From Acidobacteriaceae bacterium (GTDB lineage Bacteria; Acidobacteriota; Terriglobia; Terriglobales; Acidobacteriaceae), in the NCBI GenBank assembly GCA_003160215.1, contig PLQW01000191.1:49009-102652 (forward strand): a stretch of 53,644 nt of DNA. The letters are read 5' to 3'. Positions 31,244 through 40,700 of this stretch are shown here, one piece after another (the first letter of the stretch is position 1; every line of letters starts with the position of its first letter). The notes beneath the pieces are model-generated. The model saw only the letters and a list, made by a program, of their open reading frames with translations, made no database searches and had not been told where the DNA came from. The translations under genes were made by a program, and so were the position numbers.

Positions 31244-32266
31244 TTACCCCTTGCCTGCTCGCTTGGCCGTCAGTTTGGATGCAGACGACGGTTTCGAAGC
31301 CTTCGCCCTCGTCTTGGAATCCGCTTCCGCCGTGTAGCCGCTGAGGAATGCACTCCAGCGATAATCCGGAGTCAGATCGGCCTGCTGCTTGGCTTTACGA
31401 ACCGCCAGTTCCGCCACGGCGTTCACAATCCAGTCGAAATTCTCCTGGCCCACAGAGTTTACATCAGCATCGGGAGCGGGATTCATGAAGTCGATGGCGT
31501 AGGGTATGCCGTCCTCGCAGGCAAATTCAACCGTGTTGAGGTCGTAGCCCAGAGCGCGGCAGAGGGTCAGGCAATCGCGCTCCACCCGTTCCAGCAGCTT
31601 CGGATCGGTGGCTGGCGGATTCCTCACGTAGCGCTCGTGGAAGGGCGCCGACGGATCGTAGTGCATGATGTGCACCTTCTCCTGGCCGACCACGTAGCAC
31701 CGGAAATATTCTTTGAACTTCACCCCGCGCTGCAGCGTCATGCAGAGATCGCGGCTCTGGTCGTAGGCGTTGAAGAATTCCTCGGGCGAGTTCACCTTGT
31801 ACACGTCTTTCCAGCCGCCGCCATCGAAGGGCTTTAGGAAGGCGGGAAATCCAACGTAGCTGAAAATGCTGTCCCACGGCATGGGATATTGCAGGTTGCG
31901 CATGGAGCGCTCGGTGGTACCCGGCGGATGCTCCTTGTGCGGCAGCAGCACAGTCTGCGGAATCGCAACGCCCAGCTTGGTTCCGAGCGCGAAGTTGAAG
32001 AACTTGTCGTCGGCGCTCCACCAGAATGGATTATTGATAACGATCGTGCCGGAGAGCGCCGCGTTCTTGAGATAGCCGCGATAGAAGGGAATATCGTGTG
32101 AAATGCGGTCCACGATGACACTGTAGGGAGACGGTTCCGCCATTCGGACTTCGCCAACCGTGGCGAGTTCAGCCTGGATGTCAGGCTCGCCCATGGAGTT
32201 GATCTTGTCGACCAACGCGGGCGGAAAGGTGGTCTCCATGCCAAAAATGATTCCGATCTTCTTCAC
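31244..32266 (-). CDS. ATP-grasp ligase (RimK / D-Ala-D-Ala ligase-like)
   Basis: 340-aa enzyme with the ATP-grasp layout: YVGFPAFLKPFDGGGWKDV (lysine and glycine-rich loop binding phosphates), then NTVEFACEDGIPYAIDFMNP with the metal-binding Glu, Asp and Asn. The N-terminal 100 residues are the pre-ATP-grasp fold (KKIGIIFGME). A basic C-terminal tail (TAKRAGKG) follows. First gene of the cluster; it would activate a carboxylate as an acyl phosphate. No D-Ala ligase specificity motif is evident. Confidence 0.82.
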   Translation of the reverse strand: MKKIGIIFGMETTFPPALVDKINSMGEPDIQAELATVGEVRMAEPSPYSVIVDRISHDIPFYRGYLKNAALSGTIVINNPFWWSADDKFFNFALGTKLGVAIPQTVLLPHKEHPPGTTERSMRNLQYPMPWDSIFSYVGFPAFLKPFDGGGWKDVYKVNSPEEFFNAYDQSRDLCMTLQRGVKFKEYFRCYVVGQEKVHIMHYDPSAPFHERYVRNPPATDPKLLERVERDCLTLCRALGYDLNTVEFACEDGIPYAIDFMNPAPDADVNSVGQENFDWIVNAVAELAVRKAKQQADLTPDYRWSAFLSGYTAEADSKTRAKASKPSSASKLTAKRAGKG

Positions 32267-32481
32267 GGCTGCTCCTTAGCGAGCGACACCAATCCTGTGG
32301 CGTCAATTCGCAATTGTTGGGGAAACCCGGGAAAACAGCGCTTGGGTGCGCGACAACTAATCGAGTATTGTAGGCGAAAGTGGCAGGAATTTGTCAGGGA
32401 AAATGGACTTTTCTACGGAGCAAAGACGAAACGGAGGAAGACCGCTTCAGCGATGTGATCTTTGTAACGTATGAGTACAGG

Positions 32482-33195
32482 CTAAGCGCCGACCAGTTTT
32501 TCCAGTACGCCTTTGTTACGTACAGTGAGCGTGGATCCCTTCAGCACCGCGATCTGCCGCTTGCGGAAGTCCGCCAGTACGCGCGTGACGGTCTCGCGCG
32601 AGGTGCCGATAATCTGCGCAATCTCTTCGTGAGTGAGCGCCAGTTTCACCTTGGGCTCGGCTTGCTCGGGACTGGAGGCGGTCCACTCAAGCAGCAGGCG
32701 CGCCAACCGCTCGGGCGCGGAATGCGACAGGCCCAGACTGCGAATTTGCTGATATGCGGTCTGGCAGTCCTTGCTCAGGTGTTGCGCCGCTTTCAGGCAG
32801 GCGTCTCCGTGCTTTTGCAAGAAGTTCGAGAAGTCGTCGCGCTTGACGAAATTCAATTGGCAGGGCTGCCCGGTTTCAGCGGTAATTTCATAAGGTGTTC
32901 CGGAGACCGTGGCGTGCATCCCCAGGACTTCACCCGGCTGGGCAATTTTCAGAATGAGTGTCTTGCCTTCGGCGGAAGTGGTCGAGAGCTTGACCCGGCC
33001 TTTGCACAGCATGTAGATTCCGCGCGGCGCCTGGCCTTCGACAAACAATACAGCTCCCGCCGGATAGGAAGCGGTATACTTCATCTTGTCGAACGCTTCT
33101 AATGCGCCCTTGGGAAGAGAACAGAAAAAGCTGTCGCTACGCAGCTTGCAGATCAGGCAATTCTCTACCAGTTCAAAGCCGTAAGGTGACCCCAC
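32482..33195 (-). CDS. Crp/Fnr-family regulator with FNR-like cysteines
   Basis: 237-aa transcription factor. N-terminal cysteines Cys13, Cys16 and Cys25, plus Cys112, occupy roughly the positions that hold a [4Fe-4S] cluster in FNR. The cyclic-nucleotide-type beta barrel spans about 25-140, and a C-terminal winged helix has EEIAQIIGTSRETVTRVL. The recognition helix SRETVTR is close to CRP's and should read GTGA half-sites. GTG start at 33195 with GGAGGACAAC just before it. Whether it senses oxygen, nitric oxide or a nucleotide is unknown. Confidence 0.85.
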   Translation of the reverse strand: MGSPYGFELVENCLICKLRSDSFFCSLPKGALEAFDKMKYTASYPAGAVLFVEGQAPRGIYMLCKGRVKLSTTSAEGKTLILKIAQPGEVLGMHATVSGTPYEITAETGQPCQLNFVKRDDFSNFLQKHGDACLKAAQHLSKDCQTAYQQIRSLGLSHSAPERLARLLLEWTASSPEQAEPKVKLALTHEEIAQIIGTSRETVTRVLADFRKRQIAVLKGSTLTVRNKGVLEKLVGA

Positions 33196-33215
33196 GTTGT
33201 CCTCCGGGCGCTATT

Positions 33216-33229
33216 GTGTATGTTATCAC
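33216..33229. promoter_or_regulatory. Crp-type site near the regulator start
   Basis: GTGT-N6-TCAC, one change from the Crp consensus GTGA-N6-TCAC, 21 bases upstream of the regulator's GTG. It would suit autoregulation. Confidence 0.45.
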
Positions 33230-33305
33230 CTTAGGCAACTTCAAGATACAAGTCGATTCTGGACGGCCGAATTCCGCCTTTGGCCGGGTCTCAACCGCCT
33301 GCCGC

Positions 33306-33319
33306 GTGACCCACATCAC
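33306..33319. promoter_or_regulatory. Perfect Crp-type palindrome
   Basis: GTGA (33306-33309), six bases, TCAC (33316-33319). It lies 111 bases upstream of the regulator gene and about 450 bases upstream of the transporter gene. It matches what the regulator's recognition helix should bind. Confidence 0.55.
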
Positions 33320-33766
33320 AAGCACGCGTATCCGGAATCACAGACCTCTGGCCATCCCGCGAAGGAAAATTCCGCCCACAACGGCTCAAATAGGCGGGAG
33401 GCGAAGGTCTCATACTTCACCCTGTCGGGTCCGGCCGGCGAACCCACGTTCACGGTCGGAAGACTGGAATCCTAGTTCCGGTTTGCAACCTTGCACCGGA
33501 AGGGTGAGGATCTTGACCACTCTCCTCTACCCCAAGTCGCCTCCCGCCGACGGTTTTGTGACTCGGCCTGATCCAGCCCAGACCAGGCAGGGGTGGTACG
33601 CAGCACACAGGTTCTTAGGAGGTCGCGTTCGTGATGGCCAATGAACCCCGGGACAGCCGGCCCATACCTCGCACCAGTTCCCTCCTAAGTCGTTCGGCGC
33701 AGCAATCATTGCTCTCAGGAAACCAAGATAGTAAATTTCTTGCTCGGTAGGAAGGGAGGAATTGAA

Positions 33767-35020
33767 ATGGCTTTAGCAACAGCAAACGCTCAGTCGATTG
33801 AGATTGGCAGTACCGGCTTGAACCGTTGGTGGCGCGTCTTCGGCGGCATGATGATGAACATTGCTCTGGGCACGCTCTATGCGTGGAGCGTCTTTGTGGC
33901 ATCGCTGGAGAAGGAGTTTGGATGGAAGCGCGCCGACACCTCCATGGTGTTTACCATCGCGGTGGTGGTGTTCGCCCTCACTTTCATTGTCGCAGGTCGG
34001 CTGCAGGACAAGTTCGGCCCCTTCTGGGTATCTCTCACCGGCGCAATACTGGTGAGCCTGGGATTCTTTCTGTGTGCGTTCACCCACAGCCTGATGTACC
34101 TGTTCATCTGCTTCGGCGTGATTGGCGGGTTGGGCAACGGCTTCGGCTACTCCACACCCATTCCGGTGATGGCCAAGTGGTTTCCTGACAAACGCGGTTT
34201 GGCCGTGGGACTGGCGGTCGGCGGATACGGAGCCGGTTCGGCGTTGTTCGGGCCTCTGGCCAATTTGTACCTCATTCCTAAATATGGCGTGCACACCACA
34301 TTCATGATTCTGGGCGGAATTTTCCTGGTCATGACCGTGATTGGAGCCTTCCTGCTGAAGAACCCTCCCCCGGGCTACAAACCCGAGGGCTGGACCCCTG
34401 CGCCGGCAACTGCGAGAGCGAGTGCGACCACGCAGGAATTTACCCCGAGCGAGGTGCTGCGGACCCCGGCCTTTTATTTCATGTGGATTGCCTACGCGCT
34501 GGGAACCTCAGCCGGCTTAATGGTTATCAGCCAGCTGGTACCCTTCGCCAAGAGCGTACACATTCCCAGCGCAGCGCTGTTGACCTTGACGCTGGTTGTC
34601 GGAGCGGCTGGCAACGCCGGTGGACGAATTTTATCGGGATGGATGTCGGATGCGCTGGGCCGATTGAATGTCTTGCGACTGATGATTGCCGTCTCAATGA
34701 TTTCCATGCCTTTGCTCTACCTGGCGGGCAGCAACGTGACCTTCCTGTACGTGATGGTGTTTATCGTGTACTGGTGCTACGGCACGCAATTATCGGTGAA
34801 CGGCTCCGCCACTGCCGACTTCTGGGGCACCAAGAACGCTGGCATGAATTACGGCATGCTGTTTACGGCATGGGGCGTGGCAGGAATTATCGGGCCGAGA
34901 ATCGGCGGCGTTTTATTCGACAAATACCATAATTATCAGATGGCGTTCTACACTGCGGCGGTACTGGCCGCAGTGGCGTTGTTGGCCGAGTTCATGGCCC
35001 GCCGTCCCAAGCATGTATGA
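33767..35020 (+). CDS. OxlT-like MFS transporter
   Basis: 417-aa major-facilitator protein with 12 predicted helices, of the oxalate/formate antiporter (OxlT) group: WWRVFGGMMMNIALGTLYAW, GYSTPIPVMAKWFPDKRGLA and MNYGMLFTAWGVAGIIGPR are group features. Members move oxalate, formate or other monocarboxylates. ATG at 33767 with GGGAGGA before it; the ORF extends upstream to 33740 without support. Two acyl-CoA synthetases follow on the same strand, suggesting uptake then activation of an organic acid. The actual substrate cannot be read. Confidence 0.88.
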   Translation: MALATANAQSIEIGSTGLNRWWRVFGGMMMNIALGTLYAWSVFVASLEKEFGWKRADTSMVFTIAVVVFALTFIVAGRLQDKFGPFWVSLTGAILVSLGFFLCAFTHSLMYLFICFGVIGGLGNGFGYSTPIPVMAKWFPDKRGLAVGLAVGGYGAGSALFGPLANLYLIPKYGVHTTFMILGGIFLVMTVIGAFLLKNPPPGYKPEGWTPAPATARASATTQEFTPSEVLRTPAFYFMWIAYALGTSAGLMVISQLVPFAKSVHIPSAALLTLTLVVGAAGNAGGRILSGWMSDALGRLNVLRLMIAVSMISMPLLYLAGSNVTFLYVMVFIVYWCYGTQLSVNGSATADFWGTKNAGMNYGMLFTAWGVAGIIGPRIGGVLFDKYHNYQMAFYTAAVLAAVALLAEFMARRPKHV

Positions 35021-35026
35021 GATCGT

Positions 35027-35060
35027 GGCCGGACTGCTAAAACGGTCCGGCCAAATTTTT
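35027..35060 (+). terminator. Rho-independent terminator after the MFS gene
   Basis: GGCCGGAC (35027-35034), 10-base loop, GTCCGGCC (35045-35052), then AAATTTTT. It separates the transporter from the first synthetase, so they are not a simple operon. Confidence 0.85.
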
Positions 35061-35117
35061 GGTTGATTTTGACGGGTTTTCATACCGCCCCTATTGATTG
35101 AAAAGGAGTGTCTTCCG

Positions 35118-37136
35118 ATGGCTACTGCAACAAAATCACCGGACCAGAACGTAACCAAGGGAGCAGTGGACGAGCCCACCGCTCACGTCGCCACGCATGG
35201 CCTGGTCAGTCCGGTGGTGCAAAAGTGGATCGATGAAGGCAAGAATGATCCGGACGCCCTTTGGGGGCGCGCAGCAAACGAGCTGCACTGGTTCCGCAAA
35301 TGGGACCGCGTGCTGGAGTGGACGCCGCCAACCTTTAAGTGGTTTGTCGGAGCACAGACGAACCTGGCCTACAACGCGCTGGATTATCACGTCAAGCGCG
35401 GCTGGGGAGGACACGCCGCCCTGGTCTACCTCAACGAACGCGGCGAGCGCCGCACCTATACCTACGCGCATTTGCTGCATGAGGTGGAGCGGGTGGCGGC
35501 GGCGCTGCGTGGCATGGGCATCAAGAAGGGCGATCGCCTCACGGTGTACATGCCCACCAGTCCGGAGGCAATCATACTGATGCTGGCGACGGTCCGCATC
35601 GGCGCGATCCACTCCGTGGTGTTTGCCGGCTTTGGCGCGAAAGCGCTGGGCGATCGCATTCAGGCTAGCGGCTCGAAATTAGTGTTTACCGCTGACGTGA
35701 CCTATCGCAAGGGCAAAGATACCCGCCTGAAAGAGATCGTCGATGAGGCCTTGGACAATGCCGGCGACAAGGTTGAGCACGTTATCGTTCTGAAGCGGAC
35801 GGCCGGGGAAACTCCCATGCGTCCCGGACGCGATATTCTCTGGGAGCAGTTTTTGGAGCACGGCGCCGGTGAAAGCGGCGACTATGTCACCATGGAAGCC
35901 AATGAGCCAGCCTTCATCCTGGCGACTTCTGGGACGACCGCGACCCCCAAGCTGGCGGTTCACACCCATGGCGGGTATCAAGTCCATATCGACGCCATGG
36001 GTAAGTGGCTGTTTGGCCTGAAACCCACCGACGTTTGGTGGTCAACTTCCGACATCGGCTGGATCGTTGGTCACAGCTATATTGTGTACGCGCCCTTGAT
36101 CGCCGGTGCGACCACCATCGTTTTTGAAGGCGCCCTGGATTATCCGGCGCCGGAAACCAATTGGAAGACACTGATTGAGGAGTATCGGGTCACGGGAATT
36201 TTCACTTCTCCCACGGCGGTGCGACTGCTGATGCGTTACGGCGATGCCGTCCTGGGCAAGACCGATCACCAATATCTCGAACGGGTGTTTTGCGCGGGCG
36301 AAGTGCTGAACGCGCCAGCTTGGGAGTGGTTGCAGAAGAAGGTTTTCAAGAACAAGATTCCGGTTATCGATCATATGTGGCAGACCGAAACCAGCGGGCC
36401 CATGTTCGGCAATCCTTATGGGCTGGGAATGTTGCCCATCAAACCGGGGTCCTCCACGCTCCCCATGCCGGGCATCGATGCCGAAGTGGTGTCCCTTGAC
36501 GGCACACCCTGCGGAGTCAATGAAAAAGGCATCATGGTGATCAAGCGGCCGTTTCCGGGATTGACCCCGGAATTGTGGGGTGAAACGGAACGCTACGGCC
36601 GCGATTATTGGCAGATTATTCCTGGTGTCTATTACACCGGCGATTCGGCGCAAATCGACCAAGACGGTTACGTCTGGTTTGCCGGTCGCGCCGATGAGAT
36701 CATCAAGATCGCCGGTCATCGCATCGGCACCATCGAAGTCGAGACCGCGCTGCTTGGCCATCCCGCGGTCGCGGAATCGGGCGTCATTGGCCGGCCCGAC
36801 GAACTTCGCGGCGAAGTGATCTCGGCATTCGTGGTGCTCAAGCAGGGCTTCATTCCGTCGCAGGAACTCAAGCAGAAGCTGCTTGACCAGGTGCGCCATG
36901 AACTCGGACCGGTTGCCGTAATCGGAGAATTGAACTTCGTGGACATGCTGCCCAAGACGCGCAGCGGTAAGATCATGCGGCGCGTGTTGAAGGCGGTAAC
37001 GCAGGAGAAGAACCCCGGAGACATCACGACCATCGAAGACGAAGGCTCGGTGGAAGAAGCCAGGCACGCATGGCACCAGATGAGGGCGGCCCTGGACAAC
37101 CAGCCGGTACCAGCGGGTCCTTCGAAGGGCAAGTGA
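35118..37136 (+). CDS. acs: Acetyl-CoA synthetase-like (AMP-forming)
   Basis: 672-aa adenylate-forming enzyme making an acyl-CoA from a short acid, ATP and CoA. Motifs in order: ILATSGTTATPKLAVHTHGG (ATP loop), DHMWQTETSG with the Trp that limits the acyl pocket to acetate-sized acids, YTGDSAQIDQDGYVWFAGR hinge, and KTRSGKIMRR with the catalytic and acetylation-target Lys. The ATP loop is slightly non-standard (TTATPKLAV instead of STGKPKGV). ATG at 35118 has AAGGAG nine bases upstream. A second synthetase follows 224 bases downstream. Confidence 0.92.
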   Translation: MATATKSPDQNVTKGAVDEPTAHVATHGLVSPVVQKWIDEGKNDPDALWGRAANELHWFRKWDRVLEWTPPTFKWFVGAQTNLAYNALDYHVKRGWGGHAALVYLNERGERRTYTYAHLLHEVERVAAALRGMGIKKGDRLTVYMPTSPEAIILMLATVRIGAIHSVVFAGFGAKALGDRIQASGSKLVFTADVTYRKGKDTRLKEIVDEALDNAGDKVEHVIVLKRTAGETPMRPGRDILWEQFLEHGAGESGDYVTMEANEPAFILATSGTTATPKLAVHTHGGYQVHIDAMGKWLFGLKPTDVWWSTSDIGWIVGHSYIVYAPLIAGATTIVFEGALDYPAPETNWKTLIEEYRVTGIFTSPTAVRLLMRYGDAVLGKTDHQYLERVFCAGEVLNAPAWEWLQKKVFKNKIPVIDHMWQTETSGPMFGNPYGLGMLPIKPGSSTLPMPGIDAEVVSLDGTPCGVNEKGIMVIKRPFPGLTPELWGETERYGRDYWQIIPGVYYTGDSAQIDQDGYVWFAGRADEIIKIAGHRIGTIEVETALLGHPAVAESGVIGRPDELRGEVISAFVVLKQGFIPSQELKQKLLDQVRHELGPVAVIGELNFVDMLPKTRSGKIMRRVLKAVTQEKNPGDITTIEDEGSVEEARHAWHQMRAALDNQPVPAGPSKGK

Positions 37137-37157
37137 ACCAGGCAGTAATGGTATCTC

Positions 37158-37178
37158 GGCCCGCTACAATGGCGGGCC
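37158..37178 (+). terminator. Hairpin after first synthetase
   Basis: GGCCCGC (37158-37164), 7-base loop, GCGGGCC (37172-37178). No T run follows, so it is a weak terminator candidate. Confidence 0.5.
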
Positions 37179-37360
37179 GGGCCATGTAAGACTCTACCTG
37201 TAATGTTCCAGGATGAGCAAAGGTGTTGCTGTGACGTACCGAATGTTCCATCATGTGGGCTTGAACGGAGCGCGAGGGCGCGCTCCGTCAACCCAGGAAA
37301 CGCGGGCGAAGAACTACCGGGGATGCATCACAAATTCAGAAATCCTAAGGAGTGATTGAT

Positions 37361-39475
37361 ATGGCTCGAACTCTTCCGAAGCAGAATGCGGTGATAGAGA
37401 CCAGCGAGGCCCAGATCGCAGTCCATTGGCGGGAGGAAGAATACTATTATCCTTCCGCAAAATTTGTCGGCCAGGCAAATCTGACCGATCCCGACGTCAA
37501 CGAACGCTTCAGCGAGAAGAATTTCCCGGAGTGCTTCCGGGAGTACGCCGATCTGCTGAGCTGGGACAAGTACTGGGACACGACGCTCGACACCAGTGAT
37601 CCGCCATTCTGGAAGTGGTTCGCGGGCGGCAAAATCAACGCCTCGTACAACTGCGTGGACCGGCATCTCGACAAGTACAAGAACAAAGCGGCGATCATCT
37701 TTGTTCCGGAGCCGGAAACCGAGGCGCCCGTATCCCTCACTTACCGCGAACTCTATGTACAAGTGAATGAATTCGCCGCGCTGCTGCGCGATTTCTGTGG
37801 TCTGAAGGCTGGAGACCGCGTCACCATTCATATGCCGATGGTCCCCGAGTTGCCGGTCACCATGCTGGCCTGCGCCCGCCTGGGGGTCATTCACTCGGTG
37901 GTGTTTGGCGGCTTCAGCGGCGAGGCTTGCGGCATGCGCGCCGCCGATTCAGGCAGCCAGGTTCTGATCACCATGGATGGCTACTATCGCAATGGCAAGT
38001 TGCTCGACCACAAAGCTGGTGCCGATATTGCGTTGAACATAGCCAAGAAGGAAGGCACGACCGTGGAGAAGGTCCTGGTCTGGAGGCGTCACCCAGGGCA
38101 GAATGCGTCCGCTTCGCCGTTTGTAGAAGGGCGCGATTTCTTCGTTGACGAGATCCTTCCCAACTACTCGGGTGAAATCGTGCCTCCCGTTCCGATGGAT
38201 TCGGAGGCGCCGCTGTTTCTTATGTACACCAGCGGCAGCACCGGAAAGCCCAAAGGCTGTCAACACCGCACTGGCGGCTACCTCGCCTATGTGACGGGCT
38301 GCTCCAAATACATCCAGGACATCCACCCCGAAGATGTGTACTGGTGCATGGCCGACATCGGCTGGATCACCGGGCACTCGTTTATTGTCTATGGACCTTT
38401 GGCCCTGGCCGCCACCAGCGTCATCTACGAAGGTGTCCCGACCTACCCCGACGCCGGCAGGGTATGGAGAATCGCCGAGCGCCTGGATGTGAACATCTTC
38501 CACACCTCGCCTACGGCCATCCGCATGTTGCGCAAATCCGGTCACGATGAACCCACCAAGTACAAGTACCATTTCAAGCATATGACCACGGTGGGAGAAC
38601 CGATCGAGCCGGAGGTTTGGCGCTGGTATTACGAAACGGTGGGCAAGGGTGAAGCCGTCATTGTGGACACATGGTGGCAAACCGAAAACGGAGGGTTCCT
38701 GTGCAGCACCAAGCCGGCAATGGATCCCATGAAGCCGGGAAGCGCAGGCCCAGGTGTGCCGGGCATCTATCCCATGATCTACGACGAGATGGGAGAGGAA
38801 GTGCACGCTGGTTCGGGGAAGGCGGGCAACATCTGCATCCGCAATCCCTGGCCAGGAATCATGCAGACCATTTGGGGTGACCGTGAGCGCTTCGTGGCCC
38901 AGTACTACGCCAAGTACTGCAAGGATCCCAACAGCAAGCGATGGCAGGACTGGCCGTACTTTGCCGCGGACGGGGCCGTACTGGCCGTGGACGGGTATTT
39001 TCGGATACTGGGACGCGTGGATGACGTCATCAACGTAGCCGGGCATCGCCTGGGCACAAAGGAAATCGAGTCTGCATGCCTGACGATTCCCGAAGTGGCA
39101 GAAGCGGCGGTGGTGCCGGTGGTGGACGAAATCAAGGGCCGTGTGCCCGAGGTCTATATCGTCCTGCAGCCGGATATACTGCCGACACAGAATCAGGAGA
39201 TCATGGAGAAGGTCAATCATGTAATTGAGACGATGATTGGCAAGATTGCCCGTCCGCGCAGGATCCTCATTGTTCCGGATATGCCTAAAACACGGTCCGG
39301 CAAGCTCATGCGGCGTGTTCTCGCCGCCCTCTCCAACAACATGAACACCGGAGATATCACCACCTTGGCCAATCCTGATGTGGTGGAATCGGTCCGGGTA
39401 TTGGTTCAGGGCAAAGACGCGGTGGTGCTGACAGATGTACCAGAAGACCTGAAAACATTTGGGGCGGTCGATTAA
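37361..39475 (+). CDS. acs: Second acetyl/propionyl-CoA synthetase-like (AMP-forming)
   Basis: 704-aa adenylate-forming enzyme. The ATP loop is standard (LMYTSGSTGKPKGCQHRTGG), followed by DTWWQTENGGFLCS, DGYFRILGRVDDVINVAGHR and KTRSGKLMRRVLAAL. AAGGAG lies eight bases before ATG at 37361. It is about 30 residues longer than the first copy and clearly a different paralogue, so the pair may activate two different acids (for example acetate and propionate). Control by lysine acetylation of the C-terminal Lys is a family habit; no acetyltransferase is adjacent. Confidence 0.92.
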   Translation: MARTLPKQNAVIETSEAQIAVHWREEEYYYPSAKFVGQANLTDPDVNERFSEKNFPECFREYADLLSWDKYWDTTLDTSDPPFWKWFAGGKINASYNCVDRHLDKYKNKAAIIFVPEPETEAPVSLTYRELYVQVNEFAALLRDFCGLKAGDRVTIHMPMVPELPVTMLACARLGVIHSVVFGGFSGEACGMRAADSGSQVLITMDGYYRNGKLLDHKAGADIALNIAKKEGTTVEKVLVWRRHPGQNASASPFVEGRDFFVDEILPNYSGEIVPPVPMDSEAPLFLMYTSGSTGKPKGCQHRTGGYLAYVTGCSKYIQDIHPEDVYWCMADIGWITGHSFIVYGPLALAATSVIYEGVPTYPDAGRVWRIAERLDVNIFHTSPTAIRMLRKSGHDEPTKYKYHFKHMTTVGEPIEPEVWRWYYETVGKGEAVIVDTWWQTENGGFLCSTKPAMDPMKPGSAGPGVPGIYPMIYDEMGEEVHAGSGKAGNICIRNPWPGIMQTIWGDRERFVAQYYAKYCKDPNSKRWQDWPYFAADGAVLAVDGYFRILGRVDDVINVAGHRLGTKEIESACLTIPEVAEAAVVPVVDEIKGRVPEVYIVLQPDILPTQNQEIMEKVNHVIETMIGKIARPRRILIVPDMPKTRSGKLMRRVLAALSNNMNTGDITTLANPDVVESVRVLVQGKDAVVLTDVPEDLKTFGAVD

Positions 39476-39514
39476 AGGCTGACCTCGGGGTACCTTCGGA
39501 GTCGGTTAACTAAG

Positions 39515-39538
39515 CGGGGCGCGCTATGCGCCCCGTTT
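39515..39538 (+). terminator. Terminator after second synthetase
   Basis: CGGGGCGC (39515-39522), five-base loop, GCGCCCCG (39528-39535), then TTT. A perfect 8-bp stem. Confidence 0.8.
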
Positions 39539-39696
39539 GGTTCGTGGTGCGTCGTCAGGCTTTCGCTTCGCCCCAGTTGGTCTGTTGGCGCTCAGTACCC
39601 TCTTTCGACCGAATTCCGTAGATGTTCTGTGCTATGCCGCATACGTCGAGGTGTTCCTCAAAGATCGCCTATGAGCGCGGCATCTTTGCCCAGTCG

Positions 39697-40689
39697 TCAC
39701 GTCCCCGTTGGCGGCGCTTCGGTCTCGGGGAGCGGCGGCAAATCCGGTTCAGGAACGAGGGGAGTTTCGGCTACTTCGATCACCCCCTCCGGCTCCGGCG
39801 TCGTGTAAGCCACCGAAGCGGCCGGGACCGGCTCCGCGTACCGCTTGTACCATGCGGTAGCGCTTGCAAGTTGCCAAAGCCGGGCAGCCAACTGTGACAG
39901 AAGGATCAGTTCCAGCAGAACGAACGTTACAGGCGTCGCTGTTGGTGGCAGCTTGGCCCATATCACGAGCCCGATGGCGAGGGTGATCCACGCGAACAGG
40001 CTGATGCGGAAATACATCCAGTACAGACTGGGAAGGTCATGAACCGTGATGCTGAATGCTCTCCAGGTATTGCGCCACATGCCGCGTTCGTTCCGGGCGA
40101 CCGCGCGCACCTGTGCCACATCGAACCACAGCCGCACCCCGAGCGCGAGCAGCAGAAACACAACCGTGCTGGCCCACCGAGAGAGGATGCCAACCTGATC
40201 GGCGATCGCCTTGTCTCCAACGTAATCCGCCAGCTTGTCGAGACCCTGATAGATTGAACCAGCAATGATGAAGGGGATAATCGATAGCAGCATCAGCAGC
40301 ACGAAACGCCAGAAGAATGCCCCTGAGGAAGCGAAGAAATCGCCAGTGTTCAGCCGGCGGTCTTGCCGGTAGGTTTCCAGAATCCCGCCGGTGACGAACA
40401 GCATGAAGAGGGAGAACAGGAACGCGAAAATGTACGAACTGGTTGTCGAGCGCATCAGACTTACGTGCGGCAGCCTCAACAGCTCGACAAACATCCCCAG
40501 GTCAAAGCCGTTGGCGAGTTGCTGTCCGGCCCTGCTGTGATGCAGCGCCCGACTGAGTTGCAGCGCTGCGGGAGCGGTCCCCAGTGCGCCGCAGATGAAG
40601 TTCACCGCGAACACCCACCACAGCACTCCCTGCCTGCGCCGCAGGAGGCTGAATCCAGAAGCTACCAGACCTTTTTCCTTGTCTGCCAT
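39697..40689 (-). CDS. Polytopic membrane protein of unknown function
   Basis: 330-aa protein with about six membrane spans (for example VLWWVFAVNFICGAL, YIFAFLFSLFMLFVTGGI, TVVFLLLALGVRLW) and a Pro/Glu-rich cytoplasmic tail (PEPDLPPLPETEAPPTGT). It resembles glycerophosphodiester-phosphodiesterase-type membrane domains and other DUF families but matches none surely. GGGAGAG just before ATG at 40689 decides the start; earlier GTG/ATG codons overlap the upstream M1 peptidase stop. The two genes are probably one transcript. Confidence 0.75.
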   Translation of the reverse strand: MADKEKGLVASGFSLLRRRQGVLWWVFAVNFICGALGTAPAALQLSRALHHSRAGQQLANGFDLGMFVELLRLPHVSLMRSTTSSYIFAFLFSLFMLFVTGGILETYRQDRRLNTGDFFASSGAFFWRFVLLMLLSIIPFIIAGSIYQGLDKLADYVGDKAIADQVGILSRWASTVVFLLLALGVRLWFDVAQVRAVARNERGMWRNTWRAFSITVHDLPSLYWMYFRISLFAWITLAIGLVIWAKLPPTATPVTFVLLELILLSQLAARLWQLASATAWYKRYAEPVPAASVAYTTPEPEGVIEVAETPLVPEPDLPPLPETEAPPTGT

Positions 40690-40700
40690 CGTCTCTCCCA

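Larger units (their letters stand above)
33196..33766. other. Intergenic region between regulator and MFS transporter
   Basis: 571 bases with no convincing gene. Besides the two Crp-type sites annotated separately it has the ribosome site GGGAGGA (33756-33762) of the transporter. Several short ORFs here are shadows. The sequence is GC-rich without other clear repeats. Confidence 0.55.

Noticed and set aside
37949-39220. Long minus-strand ORF over the second synthetase
   Set aside because: Shadow of a gene with full adenylate-forming motifs.
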